From contig NC_088322.1 in assembly GCF_910592395.1 (NCBI RefSeq), forward strand, positions 9,235,431 through 9,299,430: a stretch of DNA of 64,000 bases. Reading direction: 5' to 3'. The position numbers and the translations under genes are program-made. This DNA comes from Lineus longissimus. Its lineage: Eukaryota; Nemertea; Pilidiophora; Heteronemertea; Lineidae. Below the pieces are notes generated by a model that searched no databases, was not told where the DNA came from, and saw nothing but the letters and a program-made list of their open reading frames with translations. Shown one piece after another: positions 28,101-43,100 of the stretch (position 1 is its first letter; every line of letters begins with the position of its first letter).

Positions 28101-31100
28101 TTTTATCCATTTTGCTCATTGATGAATAAAGCTACCCTGACCTACCTCTTTCAAAGTGTCCTGAAGCCTGTTGTGCTTATCCTTAATGGCAAGAAAAAGT
28201 CCTGTCAGTAACTCGTTCATCTCCTCCTTCTTCGCCTTGAGTTTGTTGTTTGGTCCCTCTTTACCCTTTGCGAGAAGTTCATCTACTGCCTGCTCTAACG
28301 CTTTCATGGCCGGCTCCTGGTTTTGGACGTCAGTTTTCAAATGCTGAAATGCGGAGGCAAATGACTCAACCTGAATTGCGTACAGGTTCCAGGAAAATGT
28401 TTTAAGAGTAAAAAGTCATAGTTATAGTCTGTTGAAGAATGTCTTTTACAGAAGCATCACAGGTAATTTGGTACAGACGCCCTCAACTGACTTTAACAAG
28501 TTAACAAAATTATATATTGATGATAACACTTACCCCTAAACATTTCAAGTGGGTTTCAATAAATCGTGGGTCACCATATATATCCTCCAGCTCAGCCAAC
28601 TTCTCCTCTGCTGCCTGAAGAACACCTATGACATCATCCATGGCCGCTTCAACCTCGCCTACTTTGATTAGGCCTGCATTTAGGGCATTCTGAAAGAAAT
28701 AAACAACTCCAGTTAGAAAATGCTAAGATAGCCCCGAAAACAGACTTCACTTCTACATGTTGTAACATCCTAATACCTGAACTAGGTGACTATATCTTGA
28801 AAGGGTGTTTCATGGCTATAAATCTCCGATCGTGGTATTCGTTCCCATATCTTGCACTCGTGAGATGCCCAGATGCAACACCTATTAGGCACTAGAAGAC
28901 AACAGGAGATCGAAACTATTCAGTCTACAGCATTCGAAAATGCACAGTTCAGGGAGTGCTTTACACTCCATTAGAAGTGATATCATTTGGCGATAATCTC
29001 ACCTCCCTGTCAGCTATCTTCTTCAAGAGGTCATCCCACTTTTCATTGACGTCTTCCACTTGCGGCTGTAACCTTTCCACAGTTGTTGGTGCTGCTTTCA
29101 TTATCTCCTTGGCGTGTTGATTCATTGTCTCCAGCGTGACGCCCTTGGTTGGAATCTGGACTTTTAGGACCTTGAAAGTGATAAAACAGTGTGATGAAGC
29201 GACACGTTTCTAAAGCATAATATCATGGATCGCATGGATTGAACTATCCCGGAGACAAATGATACATTTGTCTAGCAGCTCCCTTTCCACATGGACATAC
29301 ACTGTAAATGGAATAGATTTTCCACTCGCACTAGCTTACTAAAATCTAGAGCATGAAAATTGTGAAACTTGTTGGATTAGATGAAAAACATTTTTTTGCA
29401 CTGCAATGGAAAATATTCTATTCGCAATAAACAAACTATCTAGACCGTAAGAACCATGATTGACGGCTGACGTTATGATGCGTTTTGATAGTCTAACACG
29501 ATGAAGGAAAAGCTTTGATGTAATTACGATATTTACACATTTGGACTGTGTATGCAACAGACTGATATAAATCAACCATGCAATAAAACAAAGAAAGGGA
29601 TAGCAAGAAGTATATTTTATAGACAAGACAAGGCAAGGCAATTTTGATTTAAAAGGCAATAAGGTACATGTATGATCGGGGATGACAAAGCTATATCAAA
29701 TGCCAGTACAATTCGATGTTGGCTCTTAATCAAAGATAAGGCGATTTGAAATACCGGACGGCAGTTTTCGTTATAAATCAATGTGAAAGATAAGGTGAAA
29801 GTGAACGGTAAGTTAACTTCGAATGGCAATATAGCTAGACACGTTGTACTTACAACAGTGAACATTTCTACATCACAGGCAAGATATGAGAAGCTGACAA
29901 GCGATGGTGAAACAACTTGCAATATTTTAAGCAGGAGCAATAATGCTTTATTTACAAAAGCGAAGTGGGATAGCAAGGCTACGAAATAGCTAAACAGTGT
30001 AGCAAGTGAGAAACATTATTGGGCGATTCCTTTTGTGTGCTGGCGTTATTGTTTCTTTTTGGTGGGAATGAAAACATGGTTTAAGCATGCACATTAGTAT
30101 GCCCACATTTAATATCAATTGAGAAAAAAAGTTAATCAAACTGAAATGTGTGTCTTGTTAGCAAACACCACTGGAGTTAGTAGCTAAAAGTTAACCAACG
30201 TGAAGGGAGATTTACTTGTATTACTATCTAGAACAGTTTTTTTAAGAGAGAAGTCATTCAAGGATCCAAAGATAATCATTTTCCTGCTATAGACCAGCAA
30301 ATGACAGAAAGAGGGTTGTGATACCTTATTTTTGAAAGTTCTGTACAATACATGCAAGTGACAACAATGATAGGACGAGCAGGGGTGACGTCATCATGCT
30401 GCGCACGCAAGCCGAGCGCAACAAAGGACATGCAGAGGTAAACGAGGTCGGAACAAAACGAACAGGCTTTTTGTGCGGAGATTGTAAAGGTGAATACTTT
30501 TAGCTGTTCGATTTGAATCTTGATTGAGCGGGCATCTAGCGCTACTGGAGGCATGGTTGCGATCTGTTCGCCGGCTTTGGCTAGCCAAGCATTCATTTCC
30601 TATAATTAAGGTATTACAGTAGAAGTTGAAGGAGGTTAAGTAAATTAAAGAGAAGATGTCGTATTAGGGCGTTAAACTGTTATGTCTGAATCCATGCTAC
30701 TGATGGTTTCTCTGTAAGTCTTCTAGTTAGTAGCTTAACCGAAGGAGGGGGCATTGATTTCCAAAGGTATACCTGTAACAATTCAGTCTAATGCGTGGTC
30801 GTGAAAAGTACAGAAATGCCATATAGCTCTAAAAATCTTATCTTCGTTATAGCTAACTAGACACAGGAATTGTGTAAAGGAATGTTAGATAGAGTCAATC
30901 ATCTCATGAACGACACCCCCTACTTCACCATAAGATCTGGGCTGAAACAATTAACGTAATATTGATGACATTTCTCTTCTAACCAGATTGGAATCAGGCA
31001 ATAAACTTACATCCATAATGTCCTTTAGACGCCTGGCCTTCTCTAAAGCACTGCTCAACTCTTCATCCTTATCCTTGATATCGTCCTCAATATCGGCACA

Positions 31101-34100
31101 GAGCTCGTCAATGTCATCCAAGTGCTTCTTGACCTCCATCTTTGCCGGAGGGCCGCAGATGTTGCACAACTCATCGCCGAGTTGGTGACAGTCTTCAACC
31201 GAGTCTTTGGTCTTGACGAAGTCATCTTCCAAAACCTATAAAAAAATGGTGAACTTTCAAAGCTGATGTCAATGGCAACGATAACTTCAACCAAGGGCGG
31301 TAATAACAATGTAAAACATAGGTTGGAGCAGTCTTTTAAAATTCATTTTGGATACAAGTATACCTCACTCTTTGCTTCGTTTGGATGTAACCACTGCAAA
31401 CCTCTTGCTGCTAATTCAAGAATAAACGGAATGATGTTGGCCAAAACAGAATGGGAAGCGGATGCCTCCATTGGTTGATTTATGATGCGAAGGGCAGGAG
31501 ACTCAAGGATTGGGCTGCTCATATCATGCTTCGAATTGAGTGCAACACATTTATGCACTAGGTCCTAGGCCCATTATAATTCGTCACAAGACCCGATTAT
31601 GAACGGACATCAACTGCCAATGAAACTGATCCAGCTATAGGTCATTTTCAATAACATGATTTATTTGGAAAGTACCAATTTCAAAATGGTAATCGTTTGA
31701 ATTTTGAACATGTGATTGGTGGAAAAAATAACGCCTACCTTGAGTTCCTTCTGCTGCTCCAGTATAAACTCTGGATCAATACTAGAGCTGTCGATGGCAC
31801 AGACATTGTCCGCTATCTCTTGAAGGGTGGCATCCGTGGTGCGATACTTGTCCCAGAAATCATTAGCAACCGGACAAGCGCCCTCTATCTGCGCCTTCCT
31901 CTTCTCGACGCCATCTTTGACATCCTGGTAACCCTTTAGGAGGTCTTCAATTTTCTCACTCAGTTCGTCGCCTGAAACATATAGTGATGAAAACTTACAT
32001 TTCCCCCCTTAACAGCAAGATATACGACTTTCAACCATCGTCTTAAGAGAAAATTTGTTGATGAAAGACTTGGTTATAGCTTTGGGATAAGTTTTCTGTG
32101 GCTGAGGACTGCCCCTTATGTAATGTAGCTGAACACTTAGCTGTTACCCGTATACCAATGAAAAATCCTTTTGTCACATCTAGTATATCATCTTTTAGTT
32201 CAGCAAAAACGACACATTGTCGTACTGCAGTCTTTCTTACCATCAGATAATGAGCTCGTTTCACTTGCGTCATCACCAGACCGAACCCTCTGAACCTTTT
32301 TGATGAACGGTTCCAACTTGGCAAGCTTGGCCTCAAGCTCCTGAAAACAAACAAATGGTTAAGGCCTGGTGTTTCCCGCTACCCTGAAGAGTTTTAGTAA
32401 CAACGGCAGAGGTGGCCATTCCGATTTGTTATCCTGATCAAACCTTTCAATAGGACCAAGGATAGATTAATCCATACTTGATAGAACTAGCAATACGGCG
32501 GAATAAAGAGTTTTTATAAAGAGCCTTTATCTCGACAACCCTTTTGCACGCATACTTCATGACCTGATCAATAATATGTGTGCTGACCACGGAAAGAACA
32601 TGTCATCAATACGACGTGCAACCTGATCAGATTACACCGTCTCTATGACGTCCTCATGCTATTGAGCAGCCAGTTCGACGACATACAAGATATCACCCAT
32701 TTATCTTGCTTACATTGAAGGTGCATTCATCTCAACCAGAGTTCAAACATCACAAACACTGATAAACAAACAACATGTCAATACACAGGTGTTAAGCCTG
32801 GATTGTGGAAACATCGTTTCTTTATCCAGCTCCATGTAGCTGTAGGAGCTGAGCAAAACAGTCTCTCACACCTACACCTTTTGGAAATACGCCTTTGAAA
32901 AACTTTTACATGCTTTCAAGTAAGCACAAATATGCACGGTTTTTCATGAAAATGAAAAAAAGAAGGTTTTAGAAAATCTTGAAAAACCTCTTAATGGTTT
33001 TTTATTTTGCTGAAATACAGGTGCATATTTGTCTTGGCCGAAAAAAACATTGTGCCTAGAAGGTTTTTCAAAAGTTTAAGAACCTTTATACCCATTACAG
33101 CGAAAATATATAAGGCTTGCTTACATATTTTGATGATAGTCAAGATGTGTAAGAATATCATTTACCTTAAGTTCTTCACTCTGGGCTTTAAATGTTTCCG
33201 GTTTTCCCGTCAAAGGTTCCAAATTGTCCAACTTCTCCTTCAGAACGTCGACCGTGTTCAATGCATCGTCTATGTGCTCCGAAACCTAGTAAAAGAACAG
33301 TCATGTTGTATATCCATAATGCTAATTACTAAATGTATTCTTTCATATTATCATACCCCTATAAGAGTCACATTATTTCGTAATAATATCTTGATATGGG
33401 AAACTGTTTGCCGGGTTACTACGGCAACTTTCACGGTTGTTATCTTACTTTTATGTTCGAAGTACCACTTGATTACTAAAAGTGTCACGTTCAAGTGACC
33501 GAGTTTCATAAGATGTCCAGTCGTATTGATTTTGGTCATAATTAGCATCTAATAAAAAAGAATTGTTCTGATAACAAAAAGTAATATGATAATTGTATCT
33601 CTACCTCAGATGTGACGTCATTCAACGTCGCGTCCAATTCATCGATTCTATTGGCCACATCAACCTTGAGACCATCATATCTCTGGTTAACTAGGTCAAG
33701 TTCTTCTCCAATGGCAAGGCTGTCGTCTTGGCAACAGAGTTCGGCAAGCTCATTTCCGGTGGCATTGAGATCTTCAAACTTTGGTTTTTCATCGTCGATC
33801 TTTTGCTGTGTTTCCTGTTGAGGGAAATGAAAAGAGTCGATTGATATTTATGTGATAACCATCACTTCGGTAATAAATCATAAATTATTAGATAAATACA
33901 AAATATGGTGACTTTTACTGTTTCTACAACTTGATTGCTTGGCTTAATTGGTGATTTAATTGTTACAAGATAAGGCTCTAAAGTTTTTCTAAGGTCAAAC
34001 TGTCAACTCACCGTCGCATTTTCCTTCTGGTGTTTTAGCTGTTCAGGATTGTCACCGACCACCTCCTGACACTGAGAATGAACGTCTGACTCCACCTCAT

Positions 34101-37100
34101 CCAGCCACGCGAGAGCCTCGTCATGGATCTCAACATAATGCACAGCCAATGGGAGCGTCTTGTCCAAAACCGCGTGCCTATCAGCGCACTGCTTACATAA
34201 GTGGTCCACGTGAGACTTTGCCGCATCGATTTTCAAGCGCAAATCTGATTGGACGTCGTCTGTTGTGGCGCGGAATGCTCTGTTGCATTGCTCAGCAATG
34301 TTTGTGATATCGTTCTTCTTTTCTTCCAGTTTTTCGGCAACAGCCTATAATTTGGAGAAAAAAGGATGTAATCATTATCAAAAAAATATTCAGCCAACAG
34401 GCCAACAGTTCTTTTGCATCTCATTTCAACCAACAACCTGACTAATTAGCGCGATGACTGATTGATCACGTTAATCATAACATTGAAGAAGAAAAACCTG
34501 TTAAGAATGCATGAACAGTACATGTTATATACGCGTACCTGGTAACTTAACCTTGTGCATTTCTAATGTTACCTTTATGCATTTGTACCGAGAAAGTACA
34601 CATAGTAACAACGTAGTTGTATGTATTTAGTGAGTAACAAGCAACTGTAACCAACCTGAACAATGTTTTTGTATACATAGTTAGTGCTTTTTATCCTAGA
34701 CAGCTTTCTTATATACACTTTATGCAGGTTTAGTTAGCGACAAATAATCTAATTTTTGCTCTATGTTATAATTAGTATGAGTCACAAACTATATATATAG
34801 ACCAACTTCTTTTTTGTTCATCAATTTCCTGATACATGAGTTGATTTGGGTCAACTTCGTTTCCGCTATGATTTTTTTGAATGGCATTTTCACGTGCTGG
34901 TGTATCAAATTAGATTTTAGGAAGCCCTTCCCAAATGACCCACTCCCACCTCCATCCCCATCTTTCTCTCCACTGATCCACTCTCACCCCCATCCACACC
35001 TTACACGAAAAATATAAATTCATCAGTAATTCATCGAGCTAATCAGGCCAAAAATCATCTGACTATTCCATTGTTTAAGTTATGCTTAATATGACACATT
35101 ATAAATGGTTTAGATTTTGCCAATTACGTGTACATATGCAACTTGCATACCAAATGCTAGTGATCATGATCAGACCCAAATTTATATTTATATTTACATG
35201 TATGTCAACGGTCATTGTTCAATTTGGCACTAATTGCATACAATTTTCTAAACTTTCCTATATTTTCATTTTTCCAACACATTCAAAAATGGCGGGATGA
35301 AACACCCTTCCCTTCCAAAAAACACAGTATTTTTTCCATTTAAAAAAAAGACGATAACGCGAACCGACCGGTTTTGGTTTTGATAAAGGTCTCCAGACCC
35401 AGGCGGTGCAAATGATCATTCTATGTCTTTTGTTACTATTGGTATATCACGCCCGATAGACCACTATTACTCCTTAAGATGTCTTGTTAAGGTTTGTTTT
35501 TCCTTAAAACCTTATATAGTAACCAGAGGAAAAATGTACACTCAGGAAGGATTACATCCCTGCAATTATCGCCGTGGCCTGAGCGACATACACAAACTTT
35601 TTTCACCCATTTGGTACCGATGACTTCATACCTGCATCATCTTTAGTAGAAGGTAGACATACTAATTCAACCACTTTGTTGATCATTCACAGGCTACACT
35701 CTCCATCCATGGATCTATGATGACCCGTGTTCGATCCATCCACGGATGTCCTTGGATGGAACGTTCCATCAAAGATCCACACATGGACACTCTTGTCTGT
35801 GTACATGTACCACTTGTACTGTGTTTTCCGACAAGGAAAGAAAAATGCACTTACCGTGTTTTCCTTCATGGCAGCTTTAAGGATCTCAGGGTCGGCGCTG
35901 ACTGTGTCATCCTGCCCAACCTCCGCGTCCAGCCCGTCCAGGTCCTGAAGGTGACCCTCCAACTTATCTACAGCCTGCAACACAACCAACATAACACAGG
36001 GGTGAGATATATCAGTTGTGTAGACGCTGGTGCAGCTACCAGACTGCACCATGGTCCTCGGCCGGAACACGAAGTTCAACGATTCGGCCAACATTTGGAG
36101 AGGGTTGCTGCACCACAGGGACTCCAGTTTGAGTTTGTAATATTTGCAGCTTTAATTCTGTCAAAGGAATAATCCTAGCCAGGACTAAGGTCTATGAAAT
36201 ATCTGAATCGCTCATTTCCATTTATGCTTTGAGTTTCGCGTTTAGTTCGAGCACCGAAATCGAGCTCCTGGAACACAGTCTAAAGCCCATTCCTTAATTT
36301 CAGCAAAACATCCGTAATCCATTAAAGTGAATGATTTTTTTGGTAAAGTTCTATGCCACATCTTTCGATTCGTGTTAAAGAATCCAAGGTTTCAACACCA
36401 AAACGTTCACACACTCCTGAATTAAGTTAGAGACGTGCTAGAGATGTGCATCTCTGGTAACCCATCAATCGCAGTGAGTTGGATCGAGAACTAGCTAGAC
36501 GCTTAATGAATCAGGACTGGCCACCTGAAGACGCGTGGAGCAATCTTACCACCGATGTTCACGAATCCAGTTGTTCAATATCCGAAGCATTTAAGATCTT
36601 CGAAACCACCTTGGGTTCAGATCTAATACAACACCAACTCGTCTGGTAAATTGATAAAACTTCAGGTTTAAACATCTTGGAACATGTTCCCAGTCTGGGC
36701 AATATGTAAAATGATCTTGGCCACCTGAACGAACAGCCTTTAACTTCGTTAAGAGTAGAACCAAGTTTAACCGCGAATGTTTAGGTGAGGGAGTTCAAGA
36801 GCTTTGTTTGGATCGTGGTTTGAGAGAGCTTGTTGGAACAATACTCGTGATGTCTTTCATTGATAACATTGCACGATGCGCTTTGTCTCAGAGAGTCAGA
36901 GTGCCTCTTGTTTATTGGTGTCCGCGCAATTCAGTCAATGTTACACATTTCCTGGTGCATTCAGTTTATTTCCGAGCCGGGCATCCCAATGTAATTCCTA
37001 GTGAATTGAGTCAATTTCTTCGTGCATCTCAAATTTTCAGTGTATTTCCTTGAAGGTCGTCGTAGCTCATAAATATGAAAAATGCATGTTCTAGTGTAAC

Positions 37101-40100
37101 AGAGGTACTGGGTGCACTCTATTTGCTAGTGTACCAGAGTTCCGATATGTAGGTCTTTCCAACAACAGTGAATATGCACATTCGATTAAGAAATATTTGT
37201 TCCAGTCGATCACAAGGCTATTCACTTGTGCATATATCCAGCACACAATAACATGAAATATGATTGAAATATCGTGTCATTTAGATGTAGTCACATAAAA
37301 TCCGAGCAAGGGAATAATTTCGTAAAGCACGTTAATATACAAATGTTGTCCCAACTCGAAACTACAGCAATCCTAATGAAAAGTCATCTAAGCACAAAAT
37401 ACATGGCCGTTGGTAGCAACACTTTGGACTACATGTATATCATGTGCACATAAAGAATGGCATGATAACTACCATTATTATCATTATTTGCGCTAAAAGT
37501 TGGAGATGCTCCAACGGCCAGCAGACTTTTGATGAGTGGATGCCTCATCAACAGCCGGTAACTGACTGAATGAGTGAGGGGAAGAGCTAGCGGCTCTGGC
37601 TATCGAAGTAGAATATTGCAGGTGCTTCCACACCTGGACAAGCGTCAGTCGAGGAAGAGTGCTTTTTTACAGCCTACGACGTCTAGTTTGTCACCGCGCA
37701 CAGTGAAATTCGAATGCACTTTTTGCTGCTATAATGTTTTGAGAACGTCTAAGCCTGATAGATGGAGAGGACCGGTCGGGGTGGCAAAATGGTGCAGGTA
37801 TATACTCCCTAAGCCAACTGCAGTTGAAGGAAGGCCTACGCAGAATATTTATTTGGGCAGTAAGCACAGAAAACAATTCAGACGAAGTTTTTGTTTCACG
37901 AGTGCTTGAAGAAGTTTTATTTTTATCATGTGGTGATCTCATCGTCATAGTAGTTGACCCAAAGTTGGGAGGTCTCGGCATCCAGGTCTGTTGGAGCTCA
38001 GCGCCGACGTGATTCATGCTTTAATGTTAAAGACGTAGGCCTTATTCGATCCGCCTGATGACTTTAGTAGGTGATGCTGCAACTACATGTAGCTTGCTGC
38101 ACTCTACACATGGCCTAAAATGCATTATGAGTATTGTTTGTCAGCCAATTAAGCAAAAACTGATGAAGTGAACCTAAAGTCAAAGGCCGACCGCGTCGAA
38201 AACGCACCTGAAAACCATAAGCCGACATTTGTGTGGCAATATACCTTAACCTTAAAGTTCTGCGCTATCCAGAACCTGCATCCAAGACCAGCTTTACGGT
38301 GAGCAGGATGAATTGTGATAGACGACAGCATTCGTGAACAGAATTGGACTGTCCGTCTAGAATTGAGAAGAAGGAAGAGGAGAGGAGCTTGAAGCAATGT
38401 AGAAATCAGGATGGGCAAAGCGTTCTGAAGTGCTTTCTCACTAATTACAGATCAATCTGGTTGTAATACATAGTTCTGCTGATTCAACCTTCCTAATCAA
38501 GCAACTAATCAAACCGAAGGGTGATTAGTCTTGAGGTAGGCAAGCGTGTGGGTTATCAGGGAAGGGGCTCTTAGCAGCTACTTAAAAAGAAATCCCGATG
38601 AACTCTGAAAATCCGACACGCTTGAGGGAAAACCTCGTGTGAGGGAAAACCTCCGAGCTGAAGACAGACAACGCACCCCGGCAACGTACAGTCACCAACA
38701 ATCACATCCTGAACAACGACCTGCAGAATGGTTACAGCCAGAAAGAAATGTGCGTCTCCTGAGCAATCCGTATGTCCTTGAAAGCCTACATCATGTAGCT
38801 GCAAACGCCACGGGCATGTGAAGAGCTACTAAATCCACCTTCTTCGGCATATGTTCTTATTTCAAGCGTTCGAACCATCGATGACTCAGCACCATCATCA
38901 TGATCACCGTTCGGGGGGAGGAGGGGGCTCCAACTGTTAGATTAGTACCATGATCAACCTAACTACCAGTGCTAAATTGTGTGTACACCGTGTGCATTAA
39001 TTCTACGATACCGTTGCTAATGAGCTTGACTTGCAATGGACTATCAAATTCACATCATTACGGGAATCTTTCAACAGCTAGCCTGGGGAACTGATTCGCA
39101 TAAAACATATGCTGTGTACACTCTCCATTCAGAGATCTAATTCGCACTACTCGGTTGGAGAATGATTGACTTCAGTACAAAGCTTTAGGAACATTATTAA
39201 GTGTTCGACGTACACATTTCAAATACATGCCCTCTTCTCGTTCAAAAGGAGAAATTGGAGGATGGATGCACTGAACTTATTTTGGCACCCGCTTTATACC
39301 ATGCCACAGTACTAAACATATAATATGTAATGTTGCAGCAACATACTAGCCAAAAAACCTTTAGACAAATATAGCATTACGAGAGTATGCATGGATCTTC
39401 TCTGACTTGATGAGTATACTGATAAGGTCGCCAAAACTGGTAGCACAGGGCATTTGACAACCGCCTACTTACAAGTCGTTTTTCTAAATAAGAATATTTC
39501 AAAAAGCTTTTCTCAAAAACAGTTTCCCGACTGCCGTAGCGGCCACTAAGCTAAATCCAAACATTCTTCGGAACGTGTGAAGGTGAACGCAGAAATAGCC
39601 ACTAAACATTGCAAAAATAAGCAACCTGGCGAATACTGCCAACTGACACAATGACTCAACCCATGTGCATCCTCGGAATATACTCAAAGCAGTAGCATGC
39701 ATCTCAGGAATCAGGCAATGCCAACACATAGGTGAATGCAACTCATTTTCTACCTAAGTTGGTTTTAATGTTTGTATGTACATCAGAAACACTTCCACAT
39801 GGTGATGTATCAGCAAGTTAGATTGAAACTGCGCAGTTTAGTCAAGATTTTGTTGGAATACATTGGCCTAATGAACGTTCCAAGAGCACCTGCTTGCCTC
39901 ACTGAAAGCAACTAGTAGTTATTTAAGGTTCCCAGGTTCAGTTGTTATGCCAGTCACGCAGCAGCACCCACTTTTCTATGAAAGGTTTCTATTTTGATCA
40001 ATAGACAACTGTACAACTTTCCTGGTATCAAATTAACAATACTCCTTAATGGCCACACCACTGACAGTCGGCAGAAGTTGGACCAAACTTTCTAGATTTC

Positions 40101-43100
40101 GCATCTGGTTACGCACGCATCACATTAGTTGAGTACTTGGGTTACTCATCAATGCGCACGCGAAACAAGATAATCTGGAATTGTTGTTCCGACTCCTGCC
40201 AACCTGTTGACTCAGCGTCCTCAAAGGAATATCACATGTCATCAATAATTTCCATGTCATGTCTTCTGTCATTGTCCCTCTACTTTGCCTCCACCTTTTT
40301 TGTGGAAGGTGATCCAAACATATTACGACACATTGGATAGCCAAACAATAAAGGTCAAATCAATGTCAGAACTCATTCACTGTGACTTCTCAGTAGTATA
40401 ACAAAAGAGGTTTTATAGTTCCAACCAATAGGAAGCTTAACCTAAACGCTGGAGGATCAAGCAGTCTTATAATAAGGTCAACCTTGACTACTCTTTTTTC
40501 GTGACAGTGTGCAGCGATCACGACCACGTGCTTCCATCTGAGGTAAAAGTCGTTCCCAGATATACAATATTCAGCAAACTCAATCGGGGATGAAGAACGA
40601 GGAACGAACAAAAGAGTTATCAGTGCAAGACATTTCTCCGGCCGATCTAAGGTATCATCATAGATCATCCATTTTTGACAAATGAAACAATTTTCAAACC
40701 TACCTTGTTGAATGTCTTCTCTGAAAGCCTGTTGTCCAAATCGTGCCACTGTCCTTGCACGCTCGTGAGAGCCTTCAGGAGAGCAGCCTTGTCCTGAGTG
40801 TTGGGGTCAGCCAGAATCTCCGCCACGAGTGCCTTCAGCTCGTCCATGGTCGGCTGGGCATCTTCCTTCATCTTCCGCAGTGCCTCAGGGTCAACATTGC
40901 TCGGATCATCATCCGCGGTGATGGTAATCTCATCCAAGACATCCTGGATCTCACCGCAAAGGTCCCGCACTTTTTCCAATTTGTTCAAAGTATCCTCGAG
41001 ATCGCCGCACTTCTTCTCAACCTTTGGAATGAGGCGCGCAAATGTGTCCTCAAGGGCCTCGAGATTGTCCTTCATGGCGTCCGTGTCATTCGACTGCTGC
41101 CTGATCGCATCAACGACTAGGTACTCACTCTTGGTCTCCGCAGCCAGAATCTCGCAGTCTTGAAGCTGATCTTTCAGTTTCGCGGCGTCCAAACTCGTCG
41201 GGGGATAGTTATCCAACCTGTCCTCGCATTTCTTTGTCCAGTCACACAGACCCGTCAAAGACGTGTGAAGATCTTGCGCAACCATTGCAGCGATTTCCAA
41301 ATGATGTCGCTTCTTCTTAAGGTCGTCGACCAAGTCTTGGTATTTCTTTTCTCCATCTTTCACATCCTTGTCGAAGTCGTCAACAAATTGGTTGTCTTTC
41401 GGCGCTTCGGTTACAGCAAGATTATCCAAGGTGTCGGTCCCCGCTATTGTCTTGGCATCCTGCTCATCTTGAAGTTTGTCGCAGTCTTTGGCAAGGGCAC
41501 CGACCTGAAATCCACAGTCAAAATAAATGTACTATAAACGTGTCTCTGTGTCGTACATTTCATAGAAGCAGACGCTGCAAACGGCAACCTCTGCTGCGTC
41601 AGCTTGGTTCTGTGCCTGAGATTAGTTCCTAAAGCAATGAGATACTATTCAAGAAGTGGTAAGATTTATACCGGAGGATCACATGGTTTTAGAAAGCCTA
41701 ATTCTTTTGCAGTCAGATGTGCTGTGGGATCGTTGCTCTATGACCTAGAATGGTTTAAATGTTGCCCTAAAAATGATCTTTCGTTAGATAGTAACATCGG
41801 TTAATTAAGCTGGAGCAAAACGGAACGCTTAATCCGTAGAAACCTACTTCTTTTGCAAGTTCCTTCATCAAGATATGATCATCCGTCTTCTCCTTCACCT
41901 CAATTTCAGTCAGGTCGGCCCGGATGGAGTCAATCTTAGGATCCAGCTCCTCCTTCTTAGCAAGATAGTCTAGGTAGTCCTTCATGGCTTGGTCCAGGGC
42001 GCGGCACTTCTCCATCAGGTTGTGGTGGTTCTCGGCGAGATGTTGGATGTTATCGTCAATGGCCGTGCTGCCGTTTGGCGACGCCCTCCCCGGCATATTG
42101 GAGGTCAGGTTAAGTTTTGATCGGTAGTAGTTAAGATCATTTTCGTATTGCTGGAACAAACAAATTAGAGATGAACTATCGGTATTGGTGATCAATATAA
42201 TCTTACAACTGAAGGACTGGCAAGTTTCTAAGACCGTAAACAAGATAACACATACGAAATTCGATCAAAAATGCTTTCGTCACCATTTTGGATTCTGTCG
42301 GCAATATTTTGTTTTAAGCGAGACTCCTTTTGAATTGAAAATGTGTCTTATTGTCTAATCAGAATGAGGACGAAAGGCCGTCATAGAAGAAGAAAAATAA
42401 AGTCCCCTGGAAAAAGTGTGCGGCCCTTTTGTATTCTGACGGTTTGTGGAATATGGTTCTACAGACCGTCAATAGCTTAGACATCAACGCGCAAAAAGAA
42501 TCATTTGTTCCCTGGACATTTCTTTCTAGGATATTTCGAACTTCTACACCGACCATGAAAAAGAATTTCGTTGTTGGGTAACGTAACTAGACATCATGGG
42601 CTGCAGAGGTGAAATGATGCGGACCGCAACCGCGCAACCAAGTCATCATTCTTGCCATGCTTCAGAGTAAGAGAAAGCAGCATATCTCAGCGATAGGACC
42701 TTTCTAACATAATACAATGTACTCGGGACAATACGTTCTAACGACAGGGCGGACGCATGTCTGTAGGCGATAGTAGTGGCTCCTGATGGCACCCTGTGGC
42801 ACGCAACTGAGCAGCTCATTCTTCAGCCACAGATTCCCAGCCCGATGCATTTGTGACAGTTGACCATGCACGATTCTCCTTTGTTGGAGTTACTTGCTTC
42901 TGTAATATTCCGTTTAACCTATCAGTTGTTTGTCAAACCACATAACATAAAGTAAGGTAGTACACTGGTACAATTATAGAACACGTGTGCAATAGTATGC
43001 ACGGTCAGCGGTTTTTACACTGCAGGTGCTGTAATTGTGTTCAAAGTAATTTTTAAAAAACTCGAACACGTCATAATTTCAAGAATTGATGAAAATACAA

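Noticed and set aside
28344-28370. Nine extra codons at the start of exon 16
   Set aside because: They spoil the spectrin spacing that is otherwise matched residue for residue with MACF1-type repeats. Kept only as a possible alternative acceptor.
33007-33498. 163-codon plus-strand frame
   Set aside because: It overlaps spectraplakin exon 9 in antisense and an AT-rich foldback, and its composition is not protein-like.
37574-38017. Overlapping frames of about 110 codons on both strands
   Set aside because: Open on both strands without splice sites or family resemblance, compatible with chance.
40743-41163. Two overlapping 120-codon plus-strand frames
   Set aside because: Antisense shadows of the spectrin-repeat exon at 40704-41504.
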